Assembly: GCF_000384965.1 (NCBI RefSeq)
Contig: NZ_CM001844.1
Span: 779,341-843,340, forward strand
Reading direction: 5' to 3'
DNA: 64,000 bases
Origin: Bartonella bovis 91-4
GTDB lineage: Bacteria; Pseudomonadota; Alphaproteobacteria; Rhizobiales; Rhizobiaceae
Positions within the stretch are counted from its first letter, which is position 1. Each line of letters starts with the position of its first letter. The notes beneath the pieces were generated by a model. That model saw only the letters and a list, made by a program, of their open reading frames with translations, had not been told where the DNA came from and ran no database searches. Of this stretch, positions 52,663 through 61,193 are shown piece after piece. Position numbers and translations under genes: made by a program.

Positions 52663-53931
52663 ATGAGTATGAACGTACAGCAAAAATTGATAGCTGTCGA
52701 ACAAGATATTATCAATAAGTTTATCCAGCGTATTGATCATTTACCTGGCAACAGGGCAGTACAAGCAATACGTAAGCAGGCCATTGAATTATTTCAAAAA
52801 ATAGGGCTTCCTTCCCGTAAAATTGAAAATTGGCATTATACTAATTTGCGTACTTTATTAAAATCTATTAGTGACTTTTCAGAAATAAACAATGAACAAC
52901 TGATTGATGCATTACTTTCAGAAAATGTTGTCTTTTCTATTGAAAATGGCAAAATACGTACGCCATCAAAAATAGCAGGTGTCACAGTAGAAAGTCTTGC
53001 AGATGCATTGAAAGAAAATCGTGCAAAAATAAATCAAGTCACGACAGATAAAGATTTTATTGCACAATTAAATACGGCTTTTGTCACAGATGGTTGGCTT
53101 TTTCAGATTCCTGAAAATACAAAATTAAATAATCCAATTGAATTACAAAATATTCAAATGGATGGACAGTCACATACTTTTTCAAAGATTAAAATTGGCA
53201 AAAATAGCCAAGCTATGATTATTGAGCGTCAAATTGGTGGCAATAAAGATACTTTCGTCAGCTCGATATTTTCATTACATGTTGCAGCACATAGTAATGT
53301 TGCGTGGATTCTTATCCGAGATCGAGGTTTTGATTCTACACAATTTAGTCAATTTCGTGCAGTGCTTGATAAAAATGCTCAATTAATGCTTTACGTGATT
53401 AATATAGGTAGCCAACTTAATCGCCAAGAAATTGATATTGAATTGCAAGGACAAGAATCTAATTTTCAACTACGGGCAATGAATTTATTATCAGAACAAA
53501 CGCACAGCGATCTTACAATGACTGTTCGTCATATTGAAGAAAAATCAACTTCTACAGAAATTATACGTAATGTTGTCACAGATAAGGCGCATGGTGCTTT
53601 CCAAGGAATGATACATGTTGCACAAAAAGCCCAAAATACAGATGCACGCATGGCTTGCAATAGCCTTATTCTTTCTGATGATGCAGAATTTAATGCAAAG
53701 CCTGAACTAGAAATTTTTGCTGATAATGTTGCATGTGGTCACGGTGCGACAGTTGCTAAAATTAATCATGAATATCTTTTTTACCTAATGGCACGTGGTA
53801 TCCCTCTTAAAATTGCTCGCGAACTTTTAGTTAAAGGATTCGTTTCTGAATTAATTGATGAAATTAAGCAAGATAATATTCGAGTTATTTTGGATGATAT
53901 CATTGGTGAGTGGTTAAAAAAGAATATTTAA
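52663..53931 (+). CDS. sufD: Fe-S cluster assembly protein SufD
   Basis: SufB paralogue that completes the SufBC2D complex and is needed for iron entry. ATG 52663 gives 422 residues; upstream frame to 52648 overlaps sufC. The central and C-terminal beta-helix is recognisable, with ACNSLILSDDAEFNAKPELEIF and the conserved His in NVACGHGATVAKI. It is eleven bases from sufC and nine from sufS. Confidence 0.95.
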   Translation: MSMNVQQKLIAVEQDIINKFIQRIDHLPGNRAVQAIRKQAIELFQKIGLPSRKIENWHYTNLRTLLKSISDFSEINNEQLIDALLSENVVFSIENGKIRTPSKIAGVTVESLADALKENRAKINQVTTDKDFIAQLNTAFVTDGWLFQIPENTKLNNPIELQNIQMDGQSHTFSKIKIGKNSQAMIIERQIGGNKDTFVSSIFSLHVAAHSNVAWILIRDRGFDSTQFSQFRAVLDKNAQLMLYVINIGSQLNRQEIDIELQGQESNFQLRAMNLLSEQTHSDLTMTVRHIEEKSTSTEIIRNVVTDKAHGAFQGMIHVAQKAQNTDARMACNSLILSDDAEFNAKPELEIFADNVACGHGATVAKINHEYLFYLMARGIPLKIARELLVKGFVSELIDEIKQDNIRVILDDIIGEWLKKNI

Positions 53932-53940
53932 GGCACAAAA

Positions 53941-55185
53941 ATGGAAAATCACGGACAAACATTGGATTATAATGTAGAGGCAATTCGGTGTGATTTTCCT
54001 ATTTTACAACGTGACATTTATGGTAAGCGACTGGCTTATTTGGATAGTGGAGCATCTACTCAAAAACCTCAATCAGTTCTTAATGCAATGAATAATATCT
54101 ATCAATGCCATTACGCCAATGTGCATCGAGGAATGCATTTTTTATCAAATACGATAACACAATCTTATGAAGATGCTCGTGAAACAGTTCGTACTTTTTT
54201 AAATGCTCAATCAGCTCAAGAAATTGTTTTTACGAAAAGCGCCACAGAGGCTATTAATACTGTAGCTTACGGCTGGGGTATGCCTAAATTGAGTGAAGGC
54301 GATGAGATTGTTCTCACAATTATGGAACATCACTCAAATATTATTCCTTGGCATTTTATCCGTGAACAAAAAGGTGTTAAACTTATTTTTGTGCCAGTCG
54401 ATGAAAATGGTATTTTACATATTGAAAACTTCCAAAAAGCTTTAAGTGATAGAACGCGCCTTGTTGCAATTACGCATATGTCCAATATATTAGGAACTGT
54501 TCCTCCTATCAAAGAAATAGTTAAGCTAGCACACCAAAATTCTATTCCTATCCTTATTGATGGTTCTCAAGGGGCTGTACATCTAACGGTCGATATGCAA
54601 GATCTTGATTGTGATTGGTATGTTTTTACTGGTCATAAGATTTATGGCCCTACGGGTATCGGTGTTCTTTATGGCAAAAAATGTCGGCTAGAAGAAATGC
54701 ATCCTTTTCAGGGAGGAGGGGAAATGATTAACGAAGTGACAGTTGATAAGGTTTCTTACAATAGTCCTCCATATCGTTTTGAAGCTGGCACTCCTCCTAT
54801 AGTTGAAGCTATTGGATTAGCAGCTGCCATTGATTATATACAACAGAAAGGTAGAGACACTATTTACGCGCATGAAATGGCACTTTCAACATACGCACAC
54901 AAAAGACTTGAAAACATCAAATCATTACATATTTATGGTCGTTCTCCCAATAAGGGCGCTATTATATCTTTTCAAATTGAAGGTATTCATGCACATGATA
55001 TTGCGATGTTTATTGATCGGCAGGGGGTTGCCATACGTGCAGGAACACATTGTGCGCAACCTTTATTACAGCATTTTGGTTTAACATCTACTTGTCGTGC
55101 ATCATTAGCTATGTATAATAATCATGAAGATATTGATCAATTAGTTGAAGCATTGGAAAAAGCGAGGAAATTTTTTAATGGTTAA
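53941..55185 (+). CDS. sufS: Cysteine desulfurase SufS
   Basis: Class II cysteine desulfurase that provides sulfur to SufBCD, usually through SufE or SufU. It has 414 residues. PLP Lys is in FTGHKIYGPTGIG (about residue 236) and the active-site Cys in RAGTHCAQPLL (about 372). No sufE or sufU lies in the window, so its sulfur acceptor must be encoded elsewhere. Its last codons overlap the sufT start by eight bases. Confidence 0.96.
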   Translation: MENHGQTLDYNVEAIRCDFPILQRDIYGKRLAYLDSGASTQKPQSVLNAMNNIYQCHYANVHRGMHFLSNTITQSYEDARETVRTFLNAQSAQEIVFTKSATEAINTVAYGWGMPKLSEGDEIVLTIMEHHSNIIPWHFIREQKGVKLIFVPVDENGILHIENFQKALSDRTRLVAITHMSNILGTVPPIKEIVKLAHQNSIPILIDGSQGAVHLTVDMQDLDCDWYVFTGHKIYGPTGIGVLYGKKCRLEEMHPFQGGGEMINEVTVDKVSYNSPPYRFEAGTPPIVEAIGLAAAIDYIQQKGRDTIYAHEMALSTYAHKRLENIKSLHIYGRSPNKGAIISFQIEGIHAHDIAMFIDRQGVAIRAGTHCAQPLLQHFGLTSTCRASLAMYNNHEDIDQLVEALEKARKFFNG

Positions 55186-55579
55186 ACCAATTGAATCATG
55201 TCACTTTACTGAATCTGTTGACATACAAGACGAAAAAGAGAAAACTTGTATATCAACAATTCCAAAAGCTGAAATTGAGCGTATGACAAATGATATCGTC
55301 TCTGCTCTTAAAACGATTTATGATCCAGAAATACCTGCTAATATCTACGACTTAGGACTAATTTATCGCGTCGATATTGAAGATGATCGTTCAGTAAAAA
55401 TTGAAATGACACTTACTGCACCTGGTTGCCCTGTAGCAGGTGAAATGCCGGGATGGGTAGAAAATGCTGTAAATGCAGTTGAAGGTGTTTCATACGTTGA
55501 GGTGATTATGACATTTGATCCACCATGGACACCTGATTGTATGTCAGAAGAAGCACAAGTTGCTACCGGATGGTACTAA
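55178..55579 (+). CDS. sufT: SUF system maturation protein SufT (MIP18/DUF59 family)
   Basis: Small Fe-S maturation factor of the MIP18 family, which assists cluster delivery under high demand. ATG 55178 gives 133 residues and overlaps sufS; an alternative frame from 55145 would sit fully inside sufS. The family core is IPANIYDLGLIYRV near residue 60, followed by LTAPGCPVAGEMP with its conserved Cys and FDPPWTPDCMSEEA. It ends the operon: the expected sufA/HesB-type carrier gene does not follow, and a terminator does. Confidence 0.92.
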   Translation: MVKPIESCHFTESVDIQDEKEKTCISTIPKAEIERMTNDIVSALKTIYDPEIPANIYDLGLIYRVDIEDDRSVKIEMTLTAPGCPVAGEMPGWVENAVNAVEGVSYVEVIMTFDPPWTPDCMSEEAQVATGWY

Positions 55580-55591
55580 AAAACATAAAAG

Positions 55592-55650
55592 AAGATGGCA
55601 TTTTCTCCCTTAATTTATCTTTTGAAAGATAATAAACGAAATGCCATCTT
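55592..55650. terminator. Terminator-like hairpin between sufT and sodC
   Basis: Outer stem AAGATGGCATTT pairs with AAATGCCATCTT. An inner ATCTTTTGAAAGAT hairpin occupies the loop. It lies 12 bases after the sufT stop, between genes that converge, so it may serve both. Confidence 0.7.
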
Positions 55651-55721
55651 TATAATTTCACCTATATCTCTTTAGAAAAAATATGGTAGAAAGCTAAAGT
55701 AAACAAAAGAACATTTTGAAT

Positions 55722-56234
55722 TTATTTTATAACACCACACGCAAAACGCGCACCACCACCACCCAATGGCGAGAAAGTGTCTTCTCCTACATGAATCATT
55801 AACGAACGATTTCTAATTTCAATAAGTTTTTTTATACGTGGAGCAAGAACACTCATGGTTGCCCGGCCTTGTGCATCAACATAAAGCATAGGCAAATCAC
55901 CAAGATGGCCATTTATATTGTAAGGTCCAAGATGTTTATTAGTGTTTTGTGGATCATAGTGCCCTCCTGCAGCGCCACCAATCACACCATCTTTCGTATC
56001 ACATGAAGGATACATATGTACGTGAAAACCATGAAAACCTTCTGGTAATGAAGATAAATCTGGTATAAAAATCAAACCATATTCATTTTCTTGAATTGTA
56101 ACCTTACCAATAGACTTCTTTACATCATTTTCTTCCAGCCTATAGATTGTTACTTGAGTTGATGCAGCTAAAGCAAAAATGCTAGAATATAAAAGCATGA
56201 GTAATGCTAATAAGGGAAAAAAGACTTTATTCAT
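55722..56234 (-). CDS. sodC: Periplasmic Cu/Zn superoxide dismutase
   Basis: Dismutates superoxide in the periplasm, often protecting intracellular pathogens from the host oxidative burst. It has 170 residues with a signal peptide ending about residue 24. Copper ligands HVH (71-73), bridging and zinc-side His in GGHYDP (92) and KHLG (101), and late His148 are present. Cys78 and Cys166 can form the structural disulfide. It ends ARFACGVIK, as the family does. It converges with the SUF operon. Confidence 0.96.
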   Translation of the reverse strand: MNKVFFPLLALLMLLYSSIFALAASTQVTIYRLEENDVKKSIGKVTIQENEYGLIFIPDLSSLPEGFHGFHVHMYPSCDTKDGVIGGAAGGHYDPQNTNKHLGPYNINGHLGDLPMLYVDAQGRATMSVLAPRIKKLIEIRNRSLMIHVGEDTFSPLGGGGARFACGVIK

Positions 56235-56526
56235 AAAGCACCTTTCATATCTAATTTAAATTAAACAAAAAAGCTTTCTTCTTAATAATTTATATATTAA
56301 CTCCCCCATCTCATATTCTATCTGTTACAATATTTTTATAAATTTGTAAATTTTGTGATCCATTTTTCTTTTTCTACTATAAAATCAATATCTTAAATCC
56401 TATCTTTATTAGTCTTTAATTTTAAATACTTCCCAAGCATATAGAAAATCTCCTCACGCATTTCTTAAGCTAATCTACACTAGTAATCCACACCTGCTAA
56501 AAGCTAGCAGTCAATCTTAATCTCCC

Positions 56527-56675
56527 GACTTATAATCACAATTAATTGTTTAAGATACTATAGAATATATTTTTTTATGATTGTGTCATTTTTATTATAG
56601 CTCTTTTTGAAAAGATTCTGTAATGGAGATAAATGTATCATTATGTGGTTCTCAACATTATCTTCGGAGTAACTT
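56527..56675 (+). promoter_or_regulatory. Conserved leader/promoter block of hbp gene, copy 2
   Basis: Near-identical to 7097-7244 over its whole length, including the CAATTAATTG palindrome (56539-56548) and the CGGAG ribosome-binding site. The sequence upstream of it is unrelated to that before the first copy, which marks the edge of the shared unit. Confidence 0.6.
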
Positions 56676-57911
56676 ATGAACACAAAATGTTTAATTAGCA
56701 CATCTATTATCACTCTATTTACAGCTTCTGTAGCACAAGCAGCAGATATTATAGTACCTCAAGAATCGAGGCCTGTCGTTTCACCTCCTGCTAAAATGTC
56801 AAAACAAGTTTTACCACCAGTTGAAATGAATCCGAATTCTGATGCTCCACCAGTTATCTCTGCACCTACTTTCTCTTGGAATGGTTTTTATCTTGGAGGG
56901 CAGATTGGTGGCTTCTCAGGTAAAACTGGCATCAGTGTATACGCTAAAAAAGAGACCGGCACGAGAGAATGGACTCCTGTTGAAAAAGATAAATTACCTC
57001 AACTTTCTGGTTTCATGGGTGGTCTTTATGCAGGAGCCAATGTCGATCTAGGAAATAGCCTTGTTCTAGGTGTTGATACGGATATAGTTTGGTCCAATAA
57101 ACAGGATACAAAAATTGTTGCTAAAGGGCAATTTGAAAAACCAGAGCTACCAGAAAAGCCAGGAGAAACGGAAGAGAGAGAATTAAATGAAAGAAGGGAA
57201 AGAACAATAAATCTAAAACGTGTACTTTCACCACAGCGGATACAACATGAAGATAATCACCTCCCTCAACAAGAGCTATATTCTAGCCAAACTCTTATGA
57301 GAGAATCACATTCCTCCCGCTCATCCTCACAACAACACTTATCCACCACATCAGGATTGGGGAGTAATTTGAGACAAAAGAGGAGTGCGCGAAACTCTTC
57401 AGAGGAACTCCAGAGACAGCAACGTTCACAACCAGAAGTAAGTGATTTTCCAATTTTAAGATCTGATAGAGAATCTTCGCCTGTAAGGCGGCGGCATGTA
57501 AGAGAAGTGGAGTCAGTAGATGAAGATGAACTGGTGGGATCTATCAAAAAAACTGATAGTAACACTTTAAAACAAAAATGGTCTGGTGCTACACGGGTAC
57601 GTATAGGTTTTGCAGCTGATCGTATTTTGCCTTATATCGCTGGTGGTATTGCTTATACACAGCTTCAAAATACCTATTCACGATCAATTGAAATATTTGG
57701 TAGAGAAATACGTTCTTCTAGCGTATCAGATACAAAAATGATGGTAGGTTATACTCTTGGTGGTGGTGTTGATTTTGCAATGGTTGATAATGTTATCTTA
57801 CGTGCGGAATATCGTTATTCAAATTTTGGTAAACAGAAATTCGCTAAGGATAAACTAGAAATTGATTATCAAACCAATGATTTTCGTGTTGGTGTTGCTT
57901 ATAAATTCTAA
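56676..57911 (+). CDS. hbp: Hemin-binding outer-membrane protein (Hbp family), second copy
   Basis: Paralogue of the gene at 7245 with the same signal peptide, Pro-rich linker, SWNGFYLGGQIGG barrel start and VAYKF end. The first 149 residues are almost identical to that copy. The last 117 are similar with scattered changes. Residues 150-292 are a different charged insert, rich in Glu, Arg, Ser and Gln, including serine-rich SSRSSSQQHLSTTSG, and not alignable with the other insert. Length is 411. The pattern points to recombination or gene conversion of the flanks around a freely diverging surface loop. Confidence 0.9.
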   Translation: MNTKCLISTSIITLFTASVAQAADIIVPQESRPVVSPPAKMSKQVLPPVEMNPNSDAPPVISAPTFSWNGFYLGGQIGGFSGKTGISVYAKKETGTREWTPVEKDKLPQLSGFMGGLYAGANVDLGNSLVLGVDTDIVWSNKQDTKIVAKGQFEKPELPEKPGETEERELNERRERTINLKRVLSPQRIQHEDNHLPQQELYSSQTLMRESHSSRSSSQQHLSTTSGLGSNLRQKRSARNSSEELQRQQRSQPEVSDFPILRSDRESSPVRRRHVREVESVDEDELVGSIKKTDSNTLKQKWSGATRVRIGFAADRILPYIAGGIAYTQLQNTYSRSIEIFGREIRSSSVSDTKMMVGYTLGGGVDFAMVDNVILRAEYRYSNFGKQKFAKDKLEIDYQTNDFRVGVAYKF

Positions 57912-57937
57912 TTTATTATACAGTACTCAAATCACTT

Positions 57938-57970
57938 AAAAAGCTCTATCAAAGGGTAGGGCTTTTATTT
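57938..57970 (+). terminator. Rho-independent terminator of second hbp gene
   Basis: Stem AAAGCTCTATC / GGTAGGGCTTT (with G-T pairs) and a short loop, then a T-rich run. It is in the same position as the terminator of the first hbp gene but with a diverged stem that retains pairing. Confidence 0.8.
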
Positions 57971-58112
57971 TTATTTGTTCCAGATCAAGAGAGAGAAATT
58001 ATCAAGTTATATTTGATAAAAAATAAGTCAGAAAATTCTCTTTCCTAACTTTACACTTAGCCTATAATACAAAATATACTAATAAAATTAATCATTATAA
58101 CCAAAAATTTAG

Positions 58113-58202
58113 TGGCGGAGGGGGTGGGATTCGAACCCACGGTACAGTTCCCTGCACGCCGGTTTTCAAGACCGGTGCCTTAAACCGCTCGACCACCCCT
58201 CC
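58113..58202 (-). tRNA. tRNA-Ser (anticodon TGA)
   Basis: Class II tRNA of 90 bases on the minus strand. Acceptor GGAGGGG, anticodon stem CCGGT/ACCGG around loop CTTGAAA giving TGA, long variable arm (TGCAGGGAACTGTA region), T-arm GTTCGAATC and encoded CCA. It lies about 200 bases after the hbp stop, as tRNA-Val does for the other copy. Confidence 0.96.
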
Positions 58203-58399
58203 AAAAAAATATGCTTTTTAAAACAATATATTTTTTATAAATTTCTTGCAAAAGGTCAATCACTTAAATGCGATTTCAAGTGTTTTAATTAATTACTTTA
58301 GTAGCTTAATTAAACTTAATCTGTGAACTATATACTTTTCTATAACGCATTTCAATTAAAACTAACAATTCCACTGCCTTTATTAATGGTTTGGTAAAA

Positions 58400-58705
58400 T
58401 CAAAATTGCCAGCTATTCATAAAACTAAAAACTATACCAATAATAGTACCTATTATTAACCCTATCATTGCACCAGTTATCATACCAATAGAAAGCGCTA
58501 TACCTATACCCATTGCAATAATTGGGCCAAATCCCGGTAGGGCAATATAACCATAAGTAGCAAGAATTGCTGCAATTGCTCCTGAAATGCTACCATTTAA
58601 ACTTCCAATGAGTGCAGATTTTTTAATAAAATGACAAATCTTCTTTAGAGAAATTCTTCCATGGTTATTTGGATTAACACCATTATAAATTTTAAAATCA
58701 ATCAT
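58400..58705 (-). CDS. Small glycine-zipper membrane protein, unknown function
   Basis: A 101-residue protein I cannot assign to a named family. After a polar N-terminus of about 30 residues, the rest is two to three hydrophobic segments rich in Gly, Ala and Ile with repeated small-residue spacing (GSLNGSISGAIAA, AMGIGIALSIGMITG, GLIIGTIIGI). This is glycine-zipper character, as in pore-forming or tightly packed membrane helices. It overlaps the upstream gene by four bases (58702-58705), so the two are translated together. Codon use is not obviously unlike its neighbours. Confidence 0.6.
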   Translation of the reverse strand: MIDFKIYNGVNPNNHGRISLKKICHFIKKSALIGSLNGSISGAIAAILATYGYIALPGFGPIIAMGIGIALSIGMITGAMIGLIIGTIIGIVFSFMNSWQF

Positions 58706-59043
58706 ACTTTTCTTCTTTCACTTTGAATGCTAATTATCCCAGAATAATCGATTGATATGAGAAGATTACAATTTTTAAATTCTACTAAAGCACGCCAAAT
58801 ACCCTTGTCATCTAAATATAATTGTTTAATATGCTGAAAACCATTTTTCATGAGGAGGTTTTTAACTTGTGAAACAGTAAATGAATTTTGACCTGCTTTA
58901 GTGACCTGTTGAATCACAACATACTTTGAAGTTTGATAATAAGGGTCATAGAAAATTTTATGTGATGAAGCTATAGCTATAGATGAAATACAAATAATTA
59001 TTACAAAAAAAGTAATTAATCTAAAATCTTTACCTAATCTCAT
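58702..59043 (-). CDS. Small secreted protein, PepSY-like, unknown function
   Basis: A 113-residue protein with an N-terminal signal peptide (hydrophobic 9-26, then ASS). The mature part (VKNLLMKNGFQHIKQLYLDD, then KGIWRALVEFKN and a final SIDYSGIIS) follows the pattern of small periplasmic PepSY-type domains, in which a helix and a short sheet end with a conserved aromatic-Asp-x-x-Gly turn. Assignment is by pattern only. Its last four bases overlap the glycine-zipper gene, suggesting a secreted/membrane partner pair. Confidence 0.6.
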   Translation of the reverse strand: MRLGKDFRLITFFVIIICISSIAIASSHKIFYDPYYQTSKYVVIQQVTKAGQNSFTVSQVKNLLMKNGFQHIKQLYLDDKGIWRALVEFKNCNLLISIDYSGIISIQSERRKV

Positions 59044-59347
59044 CTTGTCACCATTTATTTAAACGATGCTTTTCTATTTTGCACGCATAATTAACCCTCG
59101 TATTGCTGACAAGTTCCAATCTATTTTATTTTTAATAGTTACGCTTAATAAAGAAGTATAAGTTTTTTAAAATTTAAATGACTTTACTATCCAAACTACT
59201 TTTCTCGTTTATTATTTTGAGGGCATAAATTATATGAGCACCAACTTTAAATAGTTTGTATTTTTATATATTCTATCAAATTAGAATTTATAGAATATAT
59301 ATTGGCAAATGAAACCAATAAAAAAATGTATATGGTCATGCACTAAG
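59044..59347. other. Non-coding stretch upstream of the small gene pair
   Basis: About 300 AT-rich bases between the small secreted-protein gene and the end of the Nudix pseudogene. No gene or hairpin with a T-run was recognised. The promoter of the minus-strand pair should be here. Confidence 0.4.
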
Positions 59348-59789
59348 TTAAACATGGTTTATAGCGCAGTAAGATTTTTTTAGTTGCGGTTCATTAACAT
59401 GTTTTACCGCTTCCGAAGCTATACATGCGTTGATTTTATTCTGGCCATTTTTTTCTTGATAAGAATAAAGTATAACAAAAACACAAATACAGAATTTACT
59501 TTTTTCTACTGATAAATCTAATTTTTCATATTCTTACGTCCTCATAGAAATGTCTTCACGACACCTTGTACTCCAACTTCTTCAAAAGCTTCTTGTAATA
59601 CTGATTGTAAAAAGACTTTTTTGGAATTGGCTATCCTTTTGGTATAAACTACCGATCAGATTCTCTGCTGGTAATAAGAAGAAATTCAAAACTTCCATTC
59701 TTTATGCGACAAACCTAATGCACCAACTTGCAAAAAACGTGTATCGTCTATCAAATATATTGACTATAAACTATATCAGCACCGTTCAT
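59348..59789 (-). pseudogene. Degraded Nudix hydrolase gene
   Basis: Read on the minus strand in three frames, the pieces rebuild a Nudix protein. From an ATG at 59789, a frame gives RFLQVGALGLSHKEW. Another frame gives LLITSRESDR, stop, FIPKG, stop, PIPKK, where both TAG stops sit exactly where Trp (TGG) is expected in RWFIPKGWP. A third carries the Nudix box as LQEAFEEVGVQG. A last frame has YEKLDLSVEKSKFC and SEAVKHVNEPQLKK up to a stop at 59348. At least two nonsense changes and three frame changes are needed. Known relatives hydrolyse nucleoside diphosphate derivatives; here no function can remain. A plus-strand 84-codon frame across it is a shadow. Confidence 0.8.
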
Positions 59790-59839
59790 TTTTTCTTAAT
59801 CTAATAGTCACTCTTGAGAATTAATTGTATTGTAAATAT

Positions 59840-61030
59840 TTACATTATTGCTTTTAATCCATCACCAGGATGCATTCCTTCCCGCATCAATAAATTACGT
59901 AACGGTGAGAAATTACATAATAATTCAAGTCCAACGCTTCGTATAATATGAACAGGCAGCATATTGGAAAGTAAAGTATGATTAAGTGTATGAACAAATC
60001 CGCTGCGAATAAATACATCAGGTTTGCGACGTCGGTTATATTGTGCAATAATTGTCTTAGAATTAGAATTGGATATCTGTTTAGGTAAAATATCAACCAA
60101 AGTTTGGACATCACGAAACCCTAAATTAAATCCTTGTGCCCCAATAGGGGGGAAAACGTGAGCTGCTTCACCCACCAAAATTGTTCTGTTTGCAGCAAAA
60201 CAGTAAGGGATAAGACCAAAAAGAGGCCATGTTTGAACCGCTGTTTCTACTGTTATTTCACCAAGCATTGATTGCATTTGATCTTCAATCACTTCTGCTA
60301 TCATCTTCGGTTTCATATTTAATAGCTCTTTAGCACGCAAAGGATTAGTAACCCATACAAGACTAGATGTATTTCCTGGTAACGGAACCTGTGTAAAAGG
60401 GCCACTCTCTGTGTGAAATTCAGTTGATATATTTTGATGAGGCAACTTATGTGCAAAATTTAAAACAAGTGTTGTTTGCGGATAATTCCACCGTTTAACT
60501 TTAATTCCAGCCGCCGCTCGTGTTGGAGAATGACAACCGTCAGCTGCAACAACAAACGATGCTTGAATAATTTTACCATCCGAAAGAGTAATATTCACAT
60601 GATCTTGCTGGTGATGAAAGGATTTTGCTAAAGAAAAAAATCTTATAATACCTGATGTGCGCTCAATGGCATTCATTAAAGCATTGTTTAGTTTTAAATT
60701 AGGAATATTATAACCAAAAGCCTTTTCACCAATTTCAGAAGAACAAAAATTTACAGTAGGAGCACGTACAATCCTAGAGGTTGCATCAATGATTCTCATT
60801 AAAGATAAAGCTGCAGCATGAGATTTGATAGTTTCCCAAATATTTAATTTTTGAAGCGCATGAATTGCCGGCATCATAAGAGCAGTTGTTCGTAATTCAT
60901 CTGCACGAGTAGGGGGGCCAATGAGAAAAATAGTGTAACCTTTATGAGCAAGACTAAGAGCTGCTAACATACCAACAGGACCTGCACCAATAACAGCTAC
61001 ATCTCTGCGTTCATTTTCTTCAAATATCAC
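59840..61030 (-). CDS. UbiH/UbiF/Coq6-family FAD-dependent hydroxylase
   Basis: Flavin monooxygenase of the ubiquinone-ring hydroxylase family. It has 396 residues. The N-terminal dinucleotide-binding motif is VIGAGPVGMLAAL (about 14-26), the mid-protein motif is VVAADGCHSPTR, and the FAD-ribityl motif is ILVGEAAHVFPPIGAQGFNLG near residue 290. Which ring position it hydroxylates cannot be told from sequence by eye. Alphaproteobacteria often use one broad-specificity enzyme (UbiL or UbiM) here. It would supply quinone for the complex I encoded in the same window. Confidence 0.88.
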   Translation of the reverse strand: MIFEENERRDVAVIGAGPVGMLAALSLAHKGYTIFLIGPPTRADELRTTALMMPAIHALQKLNIWETIKSHAAALSLMRIIDATSRIVRAPTVNFCSSEIGEKAFGYNIPNLKLNNALMNAIERTSGIIRFFSLAKSFHHQQDHVNITLSDGKIIQASFVVAADGCHSPTRAAAGIKVKRWNYPQTTLVLNFAHKLPHQNISTEFHTESGPFTQVPLPGNTSSLVWVTNPLRAKELLNMKPKMIAEVIEDQMQSMLGEITVETAVQTWPLFGLIPYCFAANRTILVGEAAHVFPPIGAQGFNLGFRDVQTLVDILPKQISNSNSKTIIAQYNRRRKPDVFIRSGFVHTLNHTLLSNMLPVHIIRSVGLELLCNFSPLRNLLMREGMHPGDGLKAIM

Positions 61031-61193
61031 AACAGTTTAAATCTCTCTAATTTACTAATTGCTTTAACGATTTTAAATAAAGAAATTCTTTTCTTATTAC
61101 ATAATGTAATAAATATTGCGATACAAAAAAGTGGTAATCTTGTACTCTTTTTACAGATTAATCATATAATATAAACAGAAAAATAATACACGA

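Noticed and set aside
7097..57970. The two hbp units as ends of a composite mobile element
   Set aside because: They are direct repeats of an ordinary gene, with no transposase or terminal repeats, and the 49 kb between them is core housekeeping DNA.
59550..59804. An 84-codon plus-strand frame in the gap before the UbiH-type gene
   Set aside because: It overlies the degraded Nudix gene on the other strand, has no ribosome-binding site and no protein-family features.
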